From NCBI GenBank assembly GCA_015978205.1, contig JADWMM010000030.1, positions 1 through 64,000 on the forward strand: a stretch of DNA of 64,000 nt. Reading direction: 5' to 3'. Each line of letters opens with the position of its first letter. Positions within the stretch are counted from its first letter, which is position 1. Made by a program: the position numbers and the translations under genes. The stretch is from Alkaliphilus sp. NP8 (lineage in GTDB: Bacteria; Bacillota; Clostridia; Peptostreptococcales; Natronincolaceae). This document shows positions 35,660-45,668 of this stretch, piece after piece. The notes beneath the pieces were generated by a model. It was given only the letters and a program-made list of their open reading frames with translations. It was not told where the DNA came from and ran no database searches.

Positions 35660-36733
35660 TTATTCAACTATACTTATATTATCAAGATTACGAACAACTT
35701 GAACCCAAGTTTTACCTGGATTTAATATTATTTCTTCTCCTGATTCATCATAATATTTTGTAATGCCTTCATAACTTCCTTTTTTCCATGTAATATCAAT
35801 TACTTTACCTGTAGTTATATATTTTCCCTTGCCATTACCTATAGTACCCATATCTAAACGTAGTTTATCATCTATAACTCTAGCACTTGTTTCTTGTATT
35901 ATAATATTTGTTGCAGTAAGTGTTTGTCCACTAATTTCATCCTTGTGCTCTACTCCATTATAATGTCTTTTATATACTTTATTTTCATCATCATAAATAT
36001 ATGATGGTTCAAATCCTTTAGAGTATCTTATATTTATATTGTTTGCAATTTCACCTTTATTCATATCTTCAATAGAAGAGTCAAATTTAAACCCATTAAT
36101 TTGAGGTTCTTCTCTATATTGACTTTTTTCTGCTGCTTGTTTTAAAGCTCCGTAGTTAGAATACATATTGTGAGGCATTCTTTTATGATTTTTTCGCCAA
36201 AATACATCACTACCTCTACTTGTTGCATCAATATCAGCTACTTTTTTGTTTTTAATATCTGCAAAAGCTTGATTACTTCCTCCAACATGGACAAAATAAC
36301 TATCAAATTCTAATGCTTTTTCAATAAAATATGGTCTTGCACTTCTTATAGGTCCTATTACTTCAGGTTCATTTATTAAAAATATACCCAAATATCTAGT
36401 AATATTACCTTCAACTAAAAATTCATAACAAATTTCCGATTTTATTAGCCCTGCTTGTGGACGAGCTCCAGATTGATTATCAAAAACAACCGCTAAAGGT
36501 CTTCTATTTACCTTTTCTTCCTCAGCATATAAACCACTTAACGGAGACGCTATTCCTTCTACTTCAGGCTCTACTACAACTTCTACTGATTCATTTGTTT
36601 TTTCTTGACCTTCTTCTATTGATATATTCTCAGATGGTTCATTAGTTTTATTATTTGAGCTACAACCTACTCCACTAATTAAGACTGTAGATATTATAAA
36701 TAATGTAACCCCTGTTTTCTTCCAACTATTCAC
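35660..36733 (-). CDS. DUF3048 lipoprotein, YerB family
   Basis: A membrane-anchored extracellular protein. The signal peptide ends in the lipobox ISGVGC, followed by a Ser/Asn/Glu-rich linker. The DUF3048 N-terminal domain (NRRPLAVVFDNQSGARPQAGL...RYLGIFL...IGPIRSARPYF) and the C-terminal domain (ending ILNPGKTWVQVV) fill the rest. Members are common in Firmicutes; function is not established. GTG 36733 is the likely start (ribosome-binding-like AAGGGGATGA upstream); ATG 36742 is the alternative. It may head the cdd-era transcript. Confidence 0.9.
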   Translation of the reverse strand: MNSWKKTGVTLFIISTVLISGVGCSSNNKTNEPSENISIEEGQEKTNESVEVVVEPEVEGIASPLSGLYAEEEKVNRRPLAVVFDNQSGARPQAGLIKSEICYEFLVEGNITRYLGIFLINEPEVIGPIRSARPYFIEKALEFDSYFVHVGGSNQAFADIKNKKVADIDATSRGSDVFWRKNHKRMPHNMYSNYGALKQAAEKSQYREEPQINGFKFDSSIEDMNKGEIANNINIRYSKGFEPSYIYDDENKVYKRHYNGVEHKDEISGQTLTATNIIIQETSARVIDDKLRLDMGTIGNGKGKYITTGKVIDITWKKGSYEGITKYYDESGEEIILNPGKTWVQVVRNLDNISIVE

Positions 36734-36841
36734 GCATTTCATCCCCTTATTTTATGTAAAATGATTTTTAATTAATTTTATTTACTAAATAATATTTGTA
36801 AAAATATGTATGATTCAAACTTTAATAAAATTTCACTTGCC

Positions 36842-37540
36842 TTAACTAAATATCTGAAAAAAAATAGTAGTTATTAATATACCTAAAACTCCACCTACAA
36901 CTACTTCAAAAAAATTATGGATTTTTGTTTCTATTCTACTTTGAGAAACTAATAAAGCCATAATTACAGATAATGTAGCTATAAACATATTATCCGAAAT
37001 AAATGTAATTGCTGTAGCTAGAGAAAAAGCTATTGCAGCATGTCCACTAGGCATTCCACCTTGTAATGGTGTTCCCTTACCAAAGTGAGCTTTTACTGAT
37101 ATTACTATAAAGCATACAATTATTAATGAAATAAATGTTATGTGTAATGGTGATTGTCTTACACTATGAAGTATCTGTATCGTATACGGATTAATTCTAT
37201 GAAAAAAAATTAAATAAGCAACAACTACAGAATTTATGGCAGCAATAAGTACTGCTCCTGCTGCTACGTTTTTGGCAATTTTAGCAAATACATGATACTT
37301 ATCAGTAATAAGATCTATCGTAGCTTCAATAGCTGTATTTATCATTTCTGCCACAATTACTACTGAAATAGTTAGAAATAATATAAGGACTTCAATCCTG
37401 CTTAAATCAAAAAACATACTTGTTCCTAACACTGCTATAGCTACTAAAAAATGAATTTTCATATTCCTTTGAGTCTTCAAAGAGTATATGATCCCTTCAA
37501 TTGCATAGTTTAAGCTATCTATTAAACTTCTAACTTTCAT
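36842..37540 (-). CDS. dgkA: Undecaprenol/diacylglycerol kinase fused to a PAP2-type phosphatase domain
   Basis: Residues 1-~118 are a DgkA-type membrane kinase (NYAIEGIIYSLKTQRNMKIH, then VIVAEMINTAIEATIDL at 61-77 with the catalytic Glu residues). In Gram-positives such kinases mainly phosphorylate undecaprenol. Residues ~125-232 form a PAP2-like membrane phosphatase part with MPSGHAAIAF (163-172) and SRIETKIHNF (201-210; SRx5H catalytic motif). The first PAP2 motif (KxxxxxxRP) is not clear. A kinase and a phosphatase in one chain suggest control of the lipid carrier pool. It lies 12 nt after ybeY. Confidence 0.9.
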   Translation of the reverse strand: MKVRSLIDSLNYAIEGIIYSLKTQRNMKIHFLVAIAVLGTSMFFDLSRIEVLILFLTISVVIVAEMINTAIEATIDLITDKYHVFAKIAKNVAAGAVLIAAINSVVVAYLIFFHRINPYTIQILHSVRQSPLHITFISLIIVCFIVISVKAHFGKGTPLQGGMPSGHAAIAFSLATAITFISDNMFIATLSVIMALLVSQSRIETKIHNFFEVVVGGVLGILITTIFFQIFS

Positions 37541-37552
37541 ATTATTACCCCA

Positions 37553-38008
37553 TTATTTTCTCATTAAATTTACAGACTGAAGAACATCTTCTTCTTTTTT
37601 CCTCATTTCCTTTGTAGCTTCTTCTGTATCATGATCATATCCCATTAAATGAAACATGCTGTGCACTACTAAAAAACCTATTTCCCTTTCAAATGAATGG
37701 TTGTATTCTTTTGCCTGTTCTTCTGCTTTTTCCACAGATATAACAATATCACCTAGTAATTTTTCTTCTATAATAACATCATTTTCTTCAACCAGCGGAA
37801 AAGATAAAACATCAGTAGCTGAATCCTTTCCTCTGTATGTTTTATTTAATTCCTTTATTTCATTATTATCTACTAAAGATAAACTAACTTCGTAATCTTC
37901 ATCCCAATTTTCATATACTAAACAAGCTTTTACAGCATTCTCTAGTAATTCAACAAAACCTTCTTTAATTTTAATTCTGTCTTGTCTATTATCAATTAGT
38001 AACTCCAT
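37553..38008 (-). CDS. ybeY: Endoribonuclease YbeY
   Basis: Zinc-dependent ribonuclease for 16S rRNA 3'-end maturation and ribosome quality control. The zinc site is H116-x3-H120-x5-H126 (HSMFHLMGYDH). Upstream YRGKDSATDVLSFP and GDIVIS are family motifs. Length 151 aa is typical. AAAGGAGG precedes the ATG, which overlaps the end of pgpH by 17 nt. Confidence 0.97.
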   Translation of the reverse strand: MELLIDNRQDRIKIKEGFVELLENAVKACLVYENWDEDYEVSLSLVDNNEIKELNKTYRGKDSATDVLSFPLVEENDVIIEEKLLGDIVISVEKAEEQAKEYNHSFEREIGFLVVHSMFHLMGYDHDTEEATKEMRKKEEDVLQSVNLMRK

Positions 38009-40073
38009 CTAACTCTGCCTCCTTTTTTGTATCAACATCTATATTTGGGTATTCTATTCTTTCATGGAAAATACTTAATATTACCTTTAAAAATACTTTT
38101 TTTATTTGATTTAATTCTTTTAGAGTAATATTACACTCTTCTAACTGTCCATCATTTAATTTTCCTACAATTATTTTTTCTATGACTTCTTCTATTTTTT
38201 CTTTAGTTGGAGAAGAAATACTCCTTACTGCAGCCTCCACAGAATCTGCCATCATTACAACTGCAGTTTCTTTAGTTTGCGGTTTAGGTCCACTATATCG
38301 ATAATTCGCTTCTTCTACTGCAGATTCACCTTCTGCATTCTTAGCTTTATGGTAAAAATATGCTACTAAAGTATCACCATGATGCTGGTTAATAAAATCA
38401 ACTATTTCAGAAGGTAATTTATATTTTTGAGCAAGTTCAACACCATATTTAACATGTTCTAAAATTATATTAGAACTTAAAGCTGGAGTCAATCTATCAT
38501 GAGGATTATCAGACGATAATTGATTTTCCTTAAAAAAGTATGGTCTTGCTGTTTTACCAATATCATGATAAAAAGCGCCTACTCTAGCTAATAAAGAATT
38601 TCCTCCTATAGCATCTACTGCAGATTCACTTAAATTGCCCACTATTATACTATGATGATATGTTCCTGGAGCTTCTAATAGTAATTTCTTTAATAAAGGT
38701 CTGTTTGGATTAGAAAGTTCTAACAGTTTTAAAGGAGTGACTACTTTAAATACAGATTCCCATAAAGGTAGTGATCCTACTGTTAATATAGAACAAAACA
38801 GACCATTTAACACTCCATAAAATCCCAGTGTCATAGTTTCCATTATTTCACTACTGTTTATAAATCTAATCCCAATAATGGTGATAATATTAACTAAGCT
38901 TACAACAACTCCAGATATGAATATATTAGATCTTTGCTGTGTATTTATGACACTAAAAGCTCCTATAGTTCCTCCTATTAGTGCCATAGCTATAAATGTA
39001 GTGTTATTTCCAGTTATAATACTTATAAATACAGTTAGACATAAATTTATAAGTAGAGCTAACCTAGAGTCTACAAGAATGGATAGAAGCATTGCACAAG
39101 CAGCTAATGGAATTAAAAATATAGAAATTCCTGCTATTGCCTTAGCTATTATTAATGTAGATGTTAAAATAATGTAAATCATAAATAACTTACTAGGGTT
39201 ATATAATAAGTCTTTATTGAACACATACATATATCCAATGATTAACAATTCTACAACTAATACTATAGCGGCAATACCAATATATAAAATAAAGTCAACT
39301 TTATCATCGTCTGTTAGAATTCCTAATTCTCCTAATAACTCTAACTTATGAGAAGTTATAATTTCACCTTCTTTTAGAATACTATCTCCTTTATTAATAA
39401 TTACTTTATCAACACTTTCCTTTGCTATTTCTATTTTGTCATTTGTAGCATTTTCATCTAAAAATTTGTTCGGTCTTATTGTAGCATATGCTATAGATAT
39501 AGCTAGGTCTTTTAAATCAGTTTCGAACTCTTCTAGATTGCTAATATACTCCTTAATACTATTCTTTTGTTTCTGTAGATCTTCCACCTTAATACCATTA
39601 TTCATATTTTGTGCTATTATTTCATTTATATAACTCTGCAAATATGTTAGGTCTTCTAAAGGAGCTTCTATAGCACTTTCTATATCTTGCTTTCTTATAT
39701 CAAGTTCATTTTCCAACTCTAATTTTTTAATTTTTTCATCTTCAGTAAGTTCTTCATTATTACGTATTTCATATACTAATGAAAAAAAGTTTTGAACATC
39801 TTTTTTAACCTCTACATGAACTCCTGGATTTAATATATATACTGGCTCTACTTTTTCAATAACATCTTTCTTTAAAAGCTCTGTATTGTATTTATCTTCT
39901 ATATCTTTTGGAGAATATATATCTACAGGTGCTTTTTGTCCTACTACTAAATCAAATTTTTCTGGCTTTAAACTCGTTGCTAATATAGCAAATACACTAA
40001 CAAAAAACAATAGTGCCAAAAGAATTTTTCTAATTGTTTTTTTTTGAAAAAACTTTTCTATGGAGCTTCTCAT
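37992..40073 (-). CDS. pgpH: Cyclic-di-AMP phosphodiesterase PgpH (7TMR-HDED / HD domain)
   Basis: A membrane protein that hydrolyses c-di-AMP to pApA. It has an N-terminal membrane helix (~17-34) and a large extracellular 7TMR-HDED domain (~50-270). Seven transmembrane helices (~275-470) follow. The cytoplasmic HD domain has YHHSIIVGNLSE, FYHDIGKT (His-Asp), and later INQHHGDT and MMADSVEAA metal ligands. Length 693 aa fits. The order phoH-pgpH-ybeY is conserved in Firmicutes. Confidence 0.95.
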   Translation of the reverse strand: MRSSIEKFFQKKTIRKILLALLFFVSVFAILATSLKPEKFDLVVGQKAPVDIYSPKDIEDKYNTELLKKDVIEKVEPVYILNPGVHVEVKKDVQNFFSLVYEIRNNEELTEDEKIKKLELENELDIRKQDIESAIEAPLEDLTYLQSYINEIIAQNMNNGIKVEDLQKQKNSIKEYISNLEEFETDLKDLAISIAYATIRPNKFLDENATNDKIEIAKESVDKVIINKGDSILKEGEIITSHKLELLGELGILTDDDKVDFILYIGIAAIVLVVELLIIGYMYVFNKDLLYNPSKLFMIYIILTSTLIIAKAIAGISIFLIPLAACAMLLSILVDSRLALLINLCLTVFISIITGNNTTFIAMALIGGTIGAFSVINTQQRSNIFISGVVVSLVNIITIIGIRFINSSEIMETMTLGFYGVLNGLFCSILTVGSLPLWESVFKVVTPLKLLELSNPNRPLLKKLLLEAPGTYHHSIIVGNLSESAVDAIGGNSLLARVGAFYHDIGKTARPYFFKENQLSSDNPHDRLTPALSSNIILEHVKYGVELAQKYKLPSEIVDFINQHHGDTLVAYFYHKAKNAEGESAVEEANYRYSGPKPQTKETAVVMMADSVEAAVRSISSPTKEKIEEVIEKIIVGKLNDGQLEECNITLKELNQIKKVFLKVILSIFHERIEYPNIDVDTKKEAELDGVTN

Positions 40074-40112
40074 AATTTTCCTCCTAACACTACCTAGCTT
40101 AAATTTTAAGTA

Positions 40113-41102
40113 TTAGTTTGTTTTCTTTGACTTATCTAGTTGCTTTACTTCAAATTCATCATAAGCTTTAACTATTTTTTGAACTAATTGGTGTCTTACG
40201 ACATCTTTCCCTGTTAAATATGCAAAACCAATCTCATTAACATGCTTTAAAACTTTTTCTACATGCCTTAAACCAGAAGACTTGCCTTTTGGTAAATCTA
40301 CTTGAGTAATATCTCCTGTAACTATAGCTTTTGATCCAAAACCGAAACGAGTTAAAAACATTTTCATTTGTTCTTTCGTTGTATTTTGTGCTTCATCTAA
40401 AATTACAAATGAATTATCTAGAGTTCTACCTCTCATATATGCTAAAGGAGCTACTTCTATCATTCCTCTTTCCATATATTTTTGAAATTTGTCAGAACCA
40501 AGAATATCAAATAAAGCATCATACAATGGTCTTAAATATGGATCTACCTTTTCCTGTAAATCTCCTGGTAAGAAGCCTAAGCTTTCTCCTGCTTCTACAG
40601 CAGGTCTTGTTAAAATTATCCTATTTACCTCTTCATTTCTAAAAGCTTTTACTGCCATAGCAACTGCTAAGTAAGTTTTGCCAGTTCCTGCTGGCCCTAT
40701 GCCAAAAGTTAAATCCTTAGAATTTATTAAATCAATGTATTTCTTTTGTCCTATAGTTTTAGGTTTAATAGGTTTACCTGTATCAGTAACAAATACTATA
40801 TCTTCAGATAAAGATTGTATTTTTTCCTCTTCTCCATCTAGCAATAACTCTATTGAATAAGTTATTTTTTGAAGCGTAAGATTTTCATTATTTTTAACTA
40901 CTCCCATTAATTCTTTTATTAATTTTTCACCTAATAAAACTTTTTTTTCATTTCCTATTAATAATATATCGCCTTCTCTTTGTACAACATCTATATTCAG
41001 CTTTTCTTGTATTAAATTAATATTTTTATCAAAATTACCAAATAGCTCTTTAACAAATTCTTGCTCTTTTATTTCTATTTTCTTTTGAATTTTACTTTCC
41101 AA
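40113..41102 (-). CDS. phoH: PhoH-family ATPase
   Basis: A cytosolic P-loop ATPase thought to act in RNA metabolism with YbeY. An N-terminal region (~25-100) precedes the ATPase domain. Walker A is GPAGTGKT (136-143), Walker B is FVILDEAQNTT, and the arginine-containing motif is ITQVDLPKGKSSGLRH. Length 329 aa is typical. Translation starts at TTG 41102 with GAGGAGG upstream, three bases after yqfD. Confidence 0.95.
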   Translation of the reverse strand: MESKIQKKIEIKEQEFVKELFGNFDKNINLIQEKLNIDVVQREGDILLIGNEKKVLLGEKLIKELMGVVKNNENLTLQKITYSIELLLDGEEEKIQSLSEDIVFVTDTGKPIKPKTIGQKKYIDLINSKDLTFGIGPAGTGKTYLAVAMAVKAFRNEEVNRIILTRPAVEAGESLGFLPGDLQEKVDPYLRPLYDALFDILGSDKFQKYMERGMIEVAPLAYMRGRTLDNSFVILDEAQNTTKEQMKMFLTRFGFGSKAIVTGDITQVDLPKGKSSGLRHVEKVLKHVNEIGFAYLTGKDVVRHQLVQKIVKAYDEFEVKQLDKSKKTN

Positions 41103-41105
41103 AAA

Positions 41106-42302
41106 TTAGTCCTCCTCAATTTTTAACGTTTTTTGTATAGCTATATCTTCTAATGCTTCTATAATAACTTTACCATATAAAACATCACCTTGGGTAGTAA
41201 AATCAATTTGATTATTTAATATTTCTGCATCTACTGGTATTTCTTCTAAAAGTTTGCTTATAACTTTATCATGTAATTCATTCTTTGCTTCCTCTAAATC
41301 AACTTTTTCTTCGAATTGATTAACTTCATAATGTTCTTCTACTATTATTTCGACAGGTAAACCTATATTCCTCCATTGAAAAGGTTTTTTAGATTTTTTT
41401 TCAGTTACATAAAATTTATAAGGTATTTTTCCACCATTAAATGAAAGTTCTAAACTACCTAACTTTAAAGTCCTTTTTATAAATTTTTCCCCTGTTTTTT
41501 CTTTTTTAATCTCAATTAATCTTTTGCTTTCTGTAGTTTCATAATAGGTCTTAGCATATACTTGACCATAAGAATGAATATATAAAGGTTTTTCCATCTG
41601 TTCCCTTTCAACAATTCCATTAATCAACAAATCTCCTTCACTTACAATATCTCCTTCTTTAACCTCTGCATCTCCGTTTTTAGCTATAACTTCCTTAATC
41701 ACTCCACTTTTTTTAGCTATAACATTGCAAGGAGTATTTTTATCTATTTTTTCTGGTATTAATCTTTTTTCTACTATTTCTACCTTAGCTTTAATACCTT
41801 TAACTTCAATTTCTATCCATACTATTTCTTCAATATCTAGAAGTAATTCAGTTTCAATATCTTCTAAGTTTACAAAATATTTATTTACACCTGGTTTAAA
41901 TCCTAATTCATCTAAAGCAGATATTATTTCTTTGTCCTCTAACATTTCATTTCCATCTACATCAATGGAAAAAATAAAAGTTGAAGACAGAATTAAAAGA
42001 AAGAAACAAAAAAATGCTCCTACTAAAAGCATTTTCCTCTTTTTTAGCTTGTGTACCCTAAAAGGATAACCATTTTTCTTATTTATTGATACTCTACAGC
42101 CTGTTTTCCTTACTATTTTTCTTAGAGATTTAAATCCTTGTATACTTAGTTTTGCTTCTAAAGTAGTGTGATCCACTCGCTTAATATCCCACAAATAAAT
42201 CTCTTTCGATATGCAAATATTTATAAATCTTTCTAAGGCTAATCCTTCCACTTTAATAATTACATATCCTCTAAAATAATTCCATAGTTTTAATACTAAC
42301 AA
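41106..42302 (-). CDS. yqfD: Sporulation protein YqfD
   Basis: A forespore-related membrane protein needed for normal sporulation in Bacillus; exact activity unknown. A ~90-residue cytoplasmic N-terminal part includes KTGCRVSINKKNGYPFRVHKLKKRK. One membrane helix (~91-112) is followed by an extracytoplasmic domain with a POTRA-like start (FIFSIDVDGNEMLEDKEIISALDELGF). A C-terminal part is rich in Glu/Lys. TTG 42302 is likely the start, with GAGGGGTGA upstream; GTG 42311 overlaps that site. It follows yqfC by 12 nt, a conserved pair. Confidence 0.92.
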   Translation of the reverse strand: MLVLKLWNYFRGYVIIKVEGLALERFINICISKEIYLWDIKRVDHTTLEAKLSIQGFKSLRKIVRKTGCRVSINKKNGYPFRVHKLKKRKMLLVGAFFCFFLLILSSTFIFSIDVDGNEMLEDKEIISALDELGFKPGVNKYFVNLEDIETELLLDIEEIVWIEIEVKGIKAKVEIVEKRLIPEKIDKNTPCNVIAKKSGVIKEVIAKNGDAEVKEGDIVSEGDLLINGIVEREQMEKPLYIHSYGQVYAKTYYETTESKRLIEIKKEKTGEKFIKRTLKLGSLELSFNGGKIPYKFYVTEKKSKKPFQWRNIGLPVEIIVEEHYEVNQFEEKVDLEEAKNELHDKVISKLLEEIPVDAEILNNQIDFTTQGDVLYGKVIIEALEDIAIQKTLKIEED

Positions 42303-42314
42303 TACATTCACCCC

Positions 42315-42590
42315 TCAATCAATAAATTCTACCTGATTGATCTCTCCTACGATAACAATCTCTTCTATAATTATATTTTTTAAAACTAAATTTTTGCCTA
42401 TAATACGCAATACACCATTTTTTGTATTAATTCTTATTCTATTATTTGTATACTCTAAAATACCTTTATGATTTTCTATATATATTTGAAGATTACCTAT
42501 CATTATAATTTTAGGTAAATCTAACATTATATCTTTAGGTAACTCTAGAATTTCAGCTAAGCTTTTCTTTACCTCATCATTTTTTTTCAA
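42315..42590 (-). CDS. yqfC: Sporulation protein YqfC
   Basis: A 91-residue protein of the YqfC (YabP-related) family. Bacillus homologues are made in the mother cell during sporulation. The sequence shows an N-terminal SLAEILELPKDIMLDLPKI and beta-rich repeats (ILEYTNNRIRINTKNGVLRIIGKNLVLKNI), the family's usual pattern. TTG start at 42590 behind GGAGGTGA. It heads the yqfC-yqfD-phoH-pgpH-ybeY-dgkA run and follows a terminator. Confidence 0.9.
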   Translation of the reverse strand: MKKNDEVKKSLAEILELPKDIMLDLPKIIMIGNLQIYIENHKGILEYTNNRIRINTKNGVLRIIGKNLVLKNIIIEEIVIVGEINQVEFID

Positions 42591-42654
42591 TAGTAATCAC
42601 CTCCATATATTCAAATTCTATGCTTTAAACTAGTTTATTAGACCTTTTTTACAA

Positions 42655-42683
42655 TAAAAAAAGATAGGACAAAGTCCTATCTT
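42655..42683 (-). terminator. Terminator after the floA-associated operon
   Basis: AAGATAGGAC/GTCCTATCTT with a 3-nt loop and TTTTTT on the minus strand. It overlaps the stop of the 173-residue gene by a few bases. Confidence 0.88.
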
Positions 42684-43198
42684 CTTAAACTCTTTGGTTT
42701 TTGTAAAATTTCTGACATTATAACTCCTTGAATAATAGATCTTTCATTGAATTCAACAATATTTTCATTGTTTCCTATTTCTCCATCATACACGCTATTT
42801 TTAACTATTTCAGAATTAGGTTTTAAATCTGTATTTGGACTCTTAAGTTTTTCTTTTTTATTAGAATCACTTTTTATTTCTGTTTTCATCTGATCCTGAG
42901 AAGTAACTGGTGTGTCTTTTTTTGGAGTTTCCTTGAAATTTCTATTTAATTCTCCACTTAACTCTTTAAATAAATCCTCTAAATTGTTTCTATACCCTTT
43001 AGTTTTAGTTGTAGTTGTATTCCTAGTATCTATTCTCTTACTGGAACTATATTCATCACTTTTTCTTTCAACAGATCTTTTAACTGTGGAAGTTTTATTA
43101 TTAGATGTTGATTTTCGGTTTGACTTGTTTTTATTATCATTAAATACATAGCTTATTCCTGCAATTATTAAAAAACCTATTATAGATCCAAAGTCCAT
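42677..43198 (-). CDS. Membrane-anchored low-complexity protein (173 aa) downstream of floA
   Basis: I do not recognise the family. ATG 43198 is the start because AAAAGGAAGTG precedes it; the in-frame start at 43222 lacks a site. Residues ~3-20 (FGSIIGFLIIAGISYVF) form one N-terminal membrane helix. The rest is a hydrophilic, probably disordered Asn/Ser/Lys/Thr-rich tail, with a conserved-looking end (ERSIIQGVIMSEILQKPKSLRR). It is 35 nt after floA and before the operon terminator, so it may be a partner of the flotillin/NfeD membrane assembly; this is inference from position. Confidence 0.7.
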   Translation of the reverse strand: MDFGSIIGFLIIAGISYVFNDNKNKSNRKSTSNNKTSTVKRSVERKSDEYSSSKRIDTRNTTTTKTKGYRNNLEDLFKELSGELNRNFKETPKKDTPVTSQDQMKTEIKSDSNKKEKLKSPNTDLKPNSEIVKNSVYDGEIGNNENIVEFNERSIIQGVIMSEILQKPKSLRR

Positions 43199-43233
43199 AA
43201 AATCACTTCCTTTTGTATTCAAGCACCTAATAT

Positions 43234-44235
43234 CTATTTCTTATAATCATCTTTTGACTCATTTTTTTCATTTCCATTAATTCTTGAAATAGATTCTCTC
43301 ATACTAGTATCTGCTACTACATTTTGAAGATTATAATAGTCCATTACACCTATTTTACCTTCTCTCAATGCTGTTGCCATTGCTCTTGGAACTTCTGCTT
43401 CTGCCTCAACAACCTTAGCTTGCATCTCTTGTACAGCTGCTATCATTTCTTGTTCTTTAGCTACAGCCATTGCTCTTCTTTCCTCTGCTCTAGCTTGAGC
43501 AATACGTTTATCTGCATCTGCTTGGTCAGTTTGTAGTTGTGCACCAATATTTCTACCAACATCTATATCTGCAATATCAATTGATAAAATTTCAAATGCA
43601 GTACCTGCATCAAGTCCTTTACCTAAAACAGTTCTAGAAATTAAATCTGGATTTTCTAGTACATCTTTATGAGCAGCTGCAGAACCAACAGTTGTAACTA
43701 TACCTTCACCAACTCTTGCAATAATTGTCTCTTCTCCAGCTCCCCCAACAAGTCTTTCAATATTTGCTCTAACAGTAACTCTCGCTTTAACCATTACTTC
43801 TATACCGTCTTTAGCCACTGCTGCTATTTTAGGTGTTTCAATAACCTTTGGGTTAACACTAACTTGAACTGCTTCTAACACATTTCTACCTGCTAAGTCT
43901 ATTGCAGCAGCTCTCTCAAACTCAATATTAATATCAGCTCTTTGTGCTGCTATTAATGCATCTACTACACTGTTTACATCTCCACCTGCTAAATAATGAC
44001 CTTCTAAACTATCAATATCTAAATTTAGCCCTGCTTTTGTAGCTTTAATCAAAGGGTTAACTATACGACTTGGTTTAACTCTTCTAAATCTCATTCCAAC
44101 TAAAGTAAAAATTCCAATTTTAACTCCCGAGAAAAAAGCTGTAATCCATAAACCTACTGGTATAAAGCTTAAAACAATTGAAAGTAAAACAAATATTACT
44201 GCTATTGCAACTATTAATACTACTATTTGTGGCAT
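43234..44235 (-). CDS. floA: Flotillin-like protein FloA (YqfA)
   Basis: A membrane scaffold of the SPFH family that organises functional membrane microdomains. The N-terminal hydrophobic hairpin (residues ~3-50) is followed by the SPFH domain (~65-235, including [29 protein letters not shown]). An Ala/Glu-rich coiled coil ([38 protein letters not shown]) drives oligomerisation. Length 333 aa is standard. It is 10 nt downstream of the NfeD gene, the conserved Firmicute pair. Confidence 0.96.
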   Translation of the reverse strand: MPQIVVLIVAIAVIFVLLSIVLSFIPVGLWITAFFSGVKIGIFTLVGMRFRRVKPSRIVNPLIKATKAGLNLDIDSLEGHYLAGGDVNSVVDALIAAQRADINIEFERAAAIDLAGRNVLEAVQVSVNPKVIETPKIAAVAKDGIEVMVKARVTVRANIERLVGGAGEETIIARVGEGIVTTVGSAAAHKDVLENPDLISRTVLGKGLDAGTAFEILSIDIADIDVGRNIGAQLQTDQADADKRIAQARAEERRAMAVAKEQEMIAAVQEMQAKVVEAEAEVPRAMATALREGKIGVMDYYNLQNVVADTSMRESISRINGNEKNESKDDYKK

Positions 44236-44245
44236 AAAATCCCTC

Positions 44246-45541
44246 CTAATTAATTTTTTGTACTATAATTCTTCTTCCCTCTACTTTAATAATCTTTACC
44301 ATTTCTTCTTTTTCTATAAATTGACCTTCAGAAACCACATCTAATAATTTCCCATCTATAGATATCATTCCCGATGGTCTTAGTGATGTTGTCACCTTAC
44401 CAGTTTTGCCTATATATTCTTTATAATTTTCAGTTGAAGTATATCCTCTTTCTTTATCTAGTTTGGTATTTAAAACTATGCGACTAAAGTATTTATTTTT
44501 AGGTGCATATTTTAAAATAAGTACTATTGCGATTATAGTCAAAGATAAAGAAACTAATAAAGAAATAATAGCAGCTGTAATACTGCTTGATGCTAAGAAA
44601 ATACTTATAGCTACAGATATTATTCCCCCTACACCAGCTATACCAAAACCTGGTGCAAGGGCTTCTGCTATTAATAAAATGATACCTACTAAAAATATAA
44701 GAACAGCCGTTAGTCCTGCATTACCAGACAGCACATTTCCAGCAAAGTAAACAGCAAAAGAAATTAAACTTACTGTTCCGCCTATGCCAAAACCTGGCAT
44801 AATAATTTCTACTACAAGACCTATAAATCCAGCTGCCAGTAATATAGGTGCTATATATGTATTACTAGCAAACCTAGCTAATCGCACGCTGTTAGTTGTT
44901 TCTGCTTTAACAATATTATCATAAGATATAGATAGTGAATTTAAAATTTCATCGTAATCTTCACCTACTATATCTACAAACTCTATACTTTTAGCTTCTG
45001 CAGTAGTTAAATTTAAAAGTCTACCCTTATTAACAACATTAGGTATAGATATAGATTTATCTGCCATAGCACTCACTAATACTTCATCTCTTCCTGTTGT
45101 TTCAGCTGTACTTTTTAATATACTTACCCATGTAGAAAGAATTTTCTCTGTATTAGGTATAGTTTCTGCTGACCCAATAGTACTTCCAGGTGCCATTGCT
45201 ATAGTATCTGAAGATATTGTAAGTAATACTCCTGCTGATTCTGCTTTAGTATTAACAAATGATATTGTAGGTGCATTTGTATTTAATATTAACTGACTTA
45301 TTTGTTCTGCAGAATCAATTCTTCCACCGTAGGTGTCAATTTCAAATATTATTGCAGATGCATTAGGATCTTCGTCTATAATAGCAAGGTTATGTTGAAC
45401 ATACTGATGCACAGCGGGAGTTATATCTTCTTTAATTGGCACTACATACACATTTTTTTCATTTGTATTTGCTATAGATATTATAGATAATGAAAATATA
45501 AATATTAATACTGATAAAACTATTTTTTTTCTGTTTTTCAT
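44246..45541 (-). CDS. NfeD-family membrane serine protease (YqeZ/NfeD1b type)
   Basis: Long-form NfeD protein that acts with flotillin in the membrane. A signal-type helix (~7-25) precedes a ClpP-like domain (~30-215) with [13 protein letters not shown], the nucleophile Ser in [11 protein letters not shown], and [10 protein letters not shown]. Four to five membrane helices (~230-345) follow. The C-terminal NfeD OB-fold domain ([36 protein letters not shown]) completes it. Length 431 aa fits. It is the first gene of the nfeD-floA unit. Confidence 0.94.
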   Translation of the reverse strand: MKNRKKIVLSVLIFIFSLSIISIANTNEKNVYVVPIKEDITPAVHQYVQHNLAIIDEDPNASAIIFEIDTYGGRIDSAEQISQLILNTNAPTISFVNTKAESAGVLLTISSDTIAMAPGSTIGSAETIPNTEKILSTWVSILKSTAETTGRDEVLVSAMADKSISIPNVVNKGRLLNLTTAEAKSIEFVDIVGEDYDEILNSLSISYDNIVKAETTNSVRLARFASNTYIAPILLAAGFIGLVVEIIMPGFGIGGTVSLISFAVYFAGNVLSGNAGLTAVLIFLVGIILLIAEALAPGFGIAGVGGIISVAISIFLASSSITAAIISLLVSLSLTIIAIVLILKYAPKNKYFSRIVLNTKLDKERGYTSTENYKEYIGKTGKVTTSLRPSGMISIDGKLLDVVSEGQFIEKEEMVKIIKVEGRRIIVQKIN

Positions 45542-45634
45542 ATATTCCCTCCTCTCCTATTATATATATATTCCCTTTTATTATATATTAAACTATTTTT
45601 TAATATAAAGAAAGATTATTTTATATTTTCATAA

Positions 45635-45664
45635 AAATAAATAAACCCGGATATAATCCGGGTT
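45635..45664 (-). terminator. Terminator of rpsU-yqeY
   Basis: AACCCGGAT/ATCCGGGTT with a 3-nt loop, followed on the minus strand by TATTTATTTTT. Confidence 0.88.
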
Positions 45665-45668
45665 AACT

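Noticed and set aside
36457-36645. Leucine-rich plus-strand frame opposite the YerB-like gene
   Set aside because: Antisense to a conserved lipoprotein, with no ribosome binding site.
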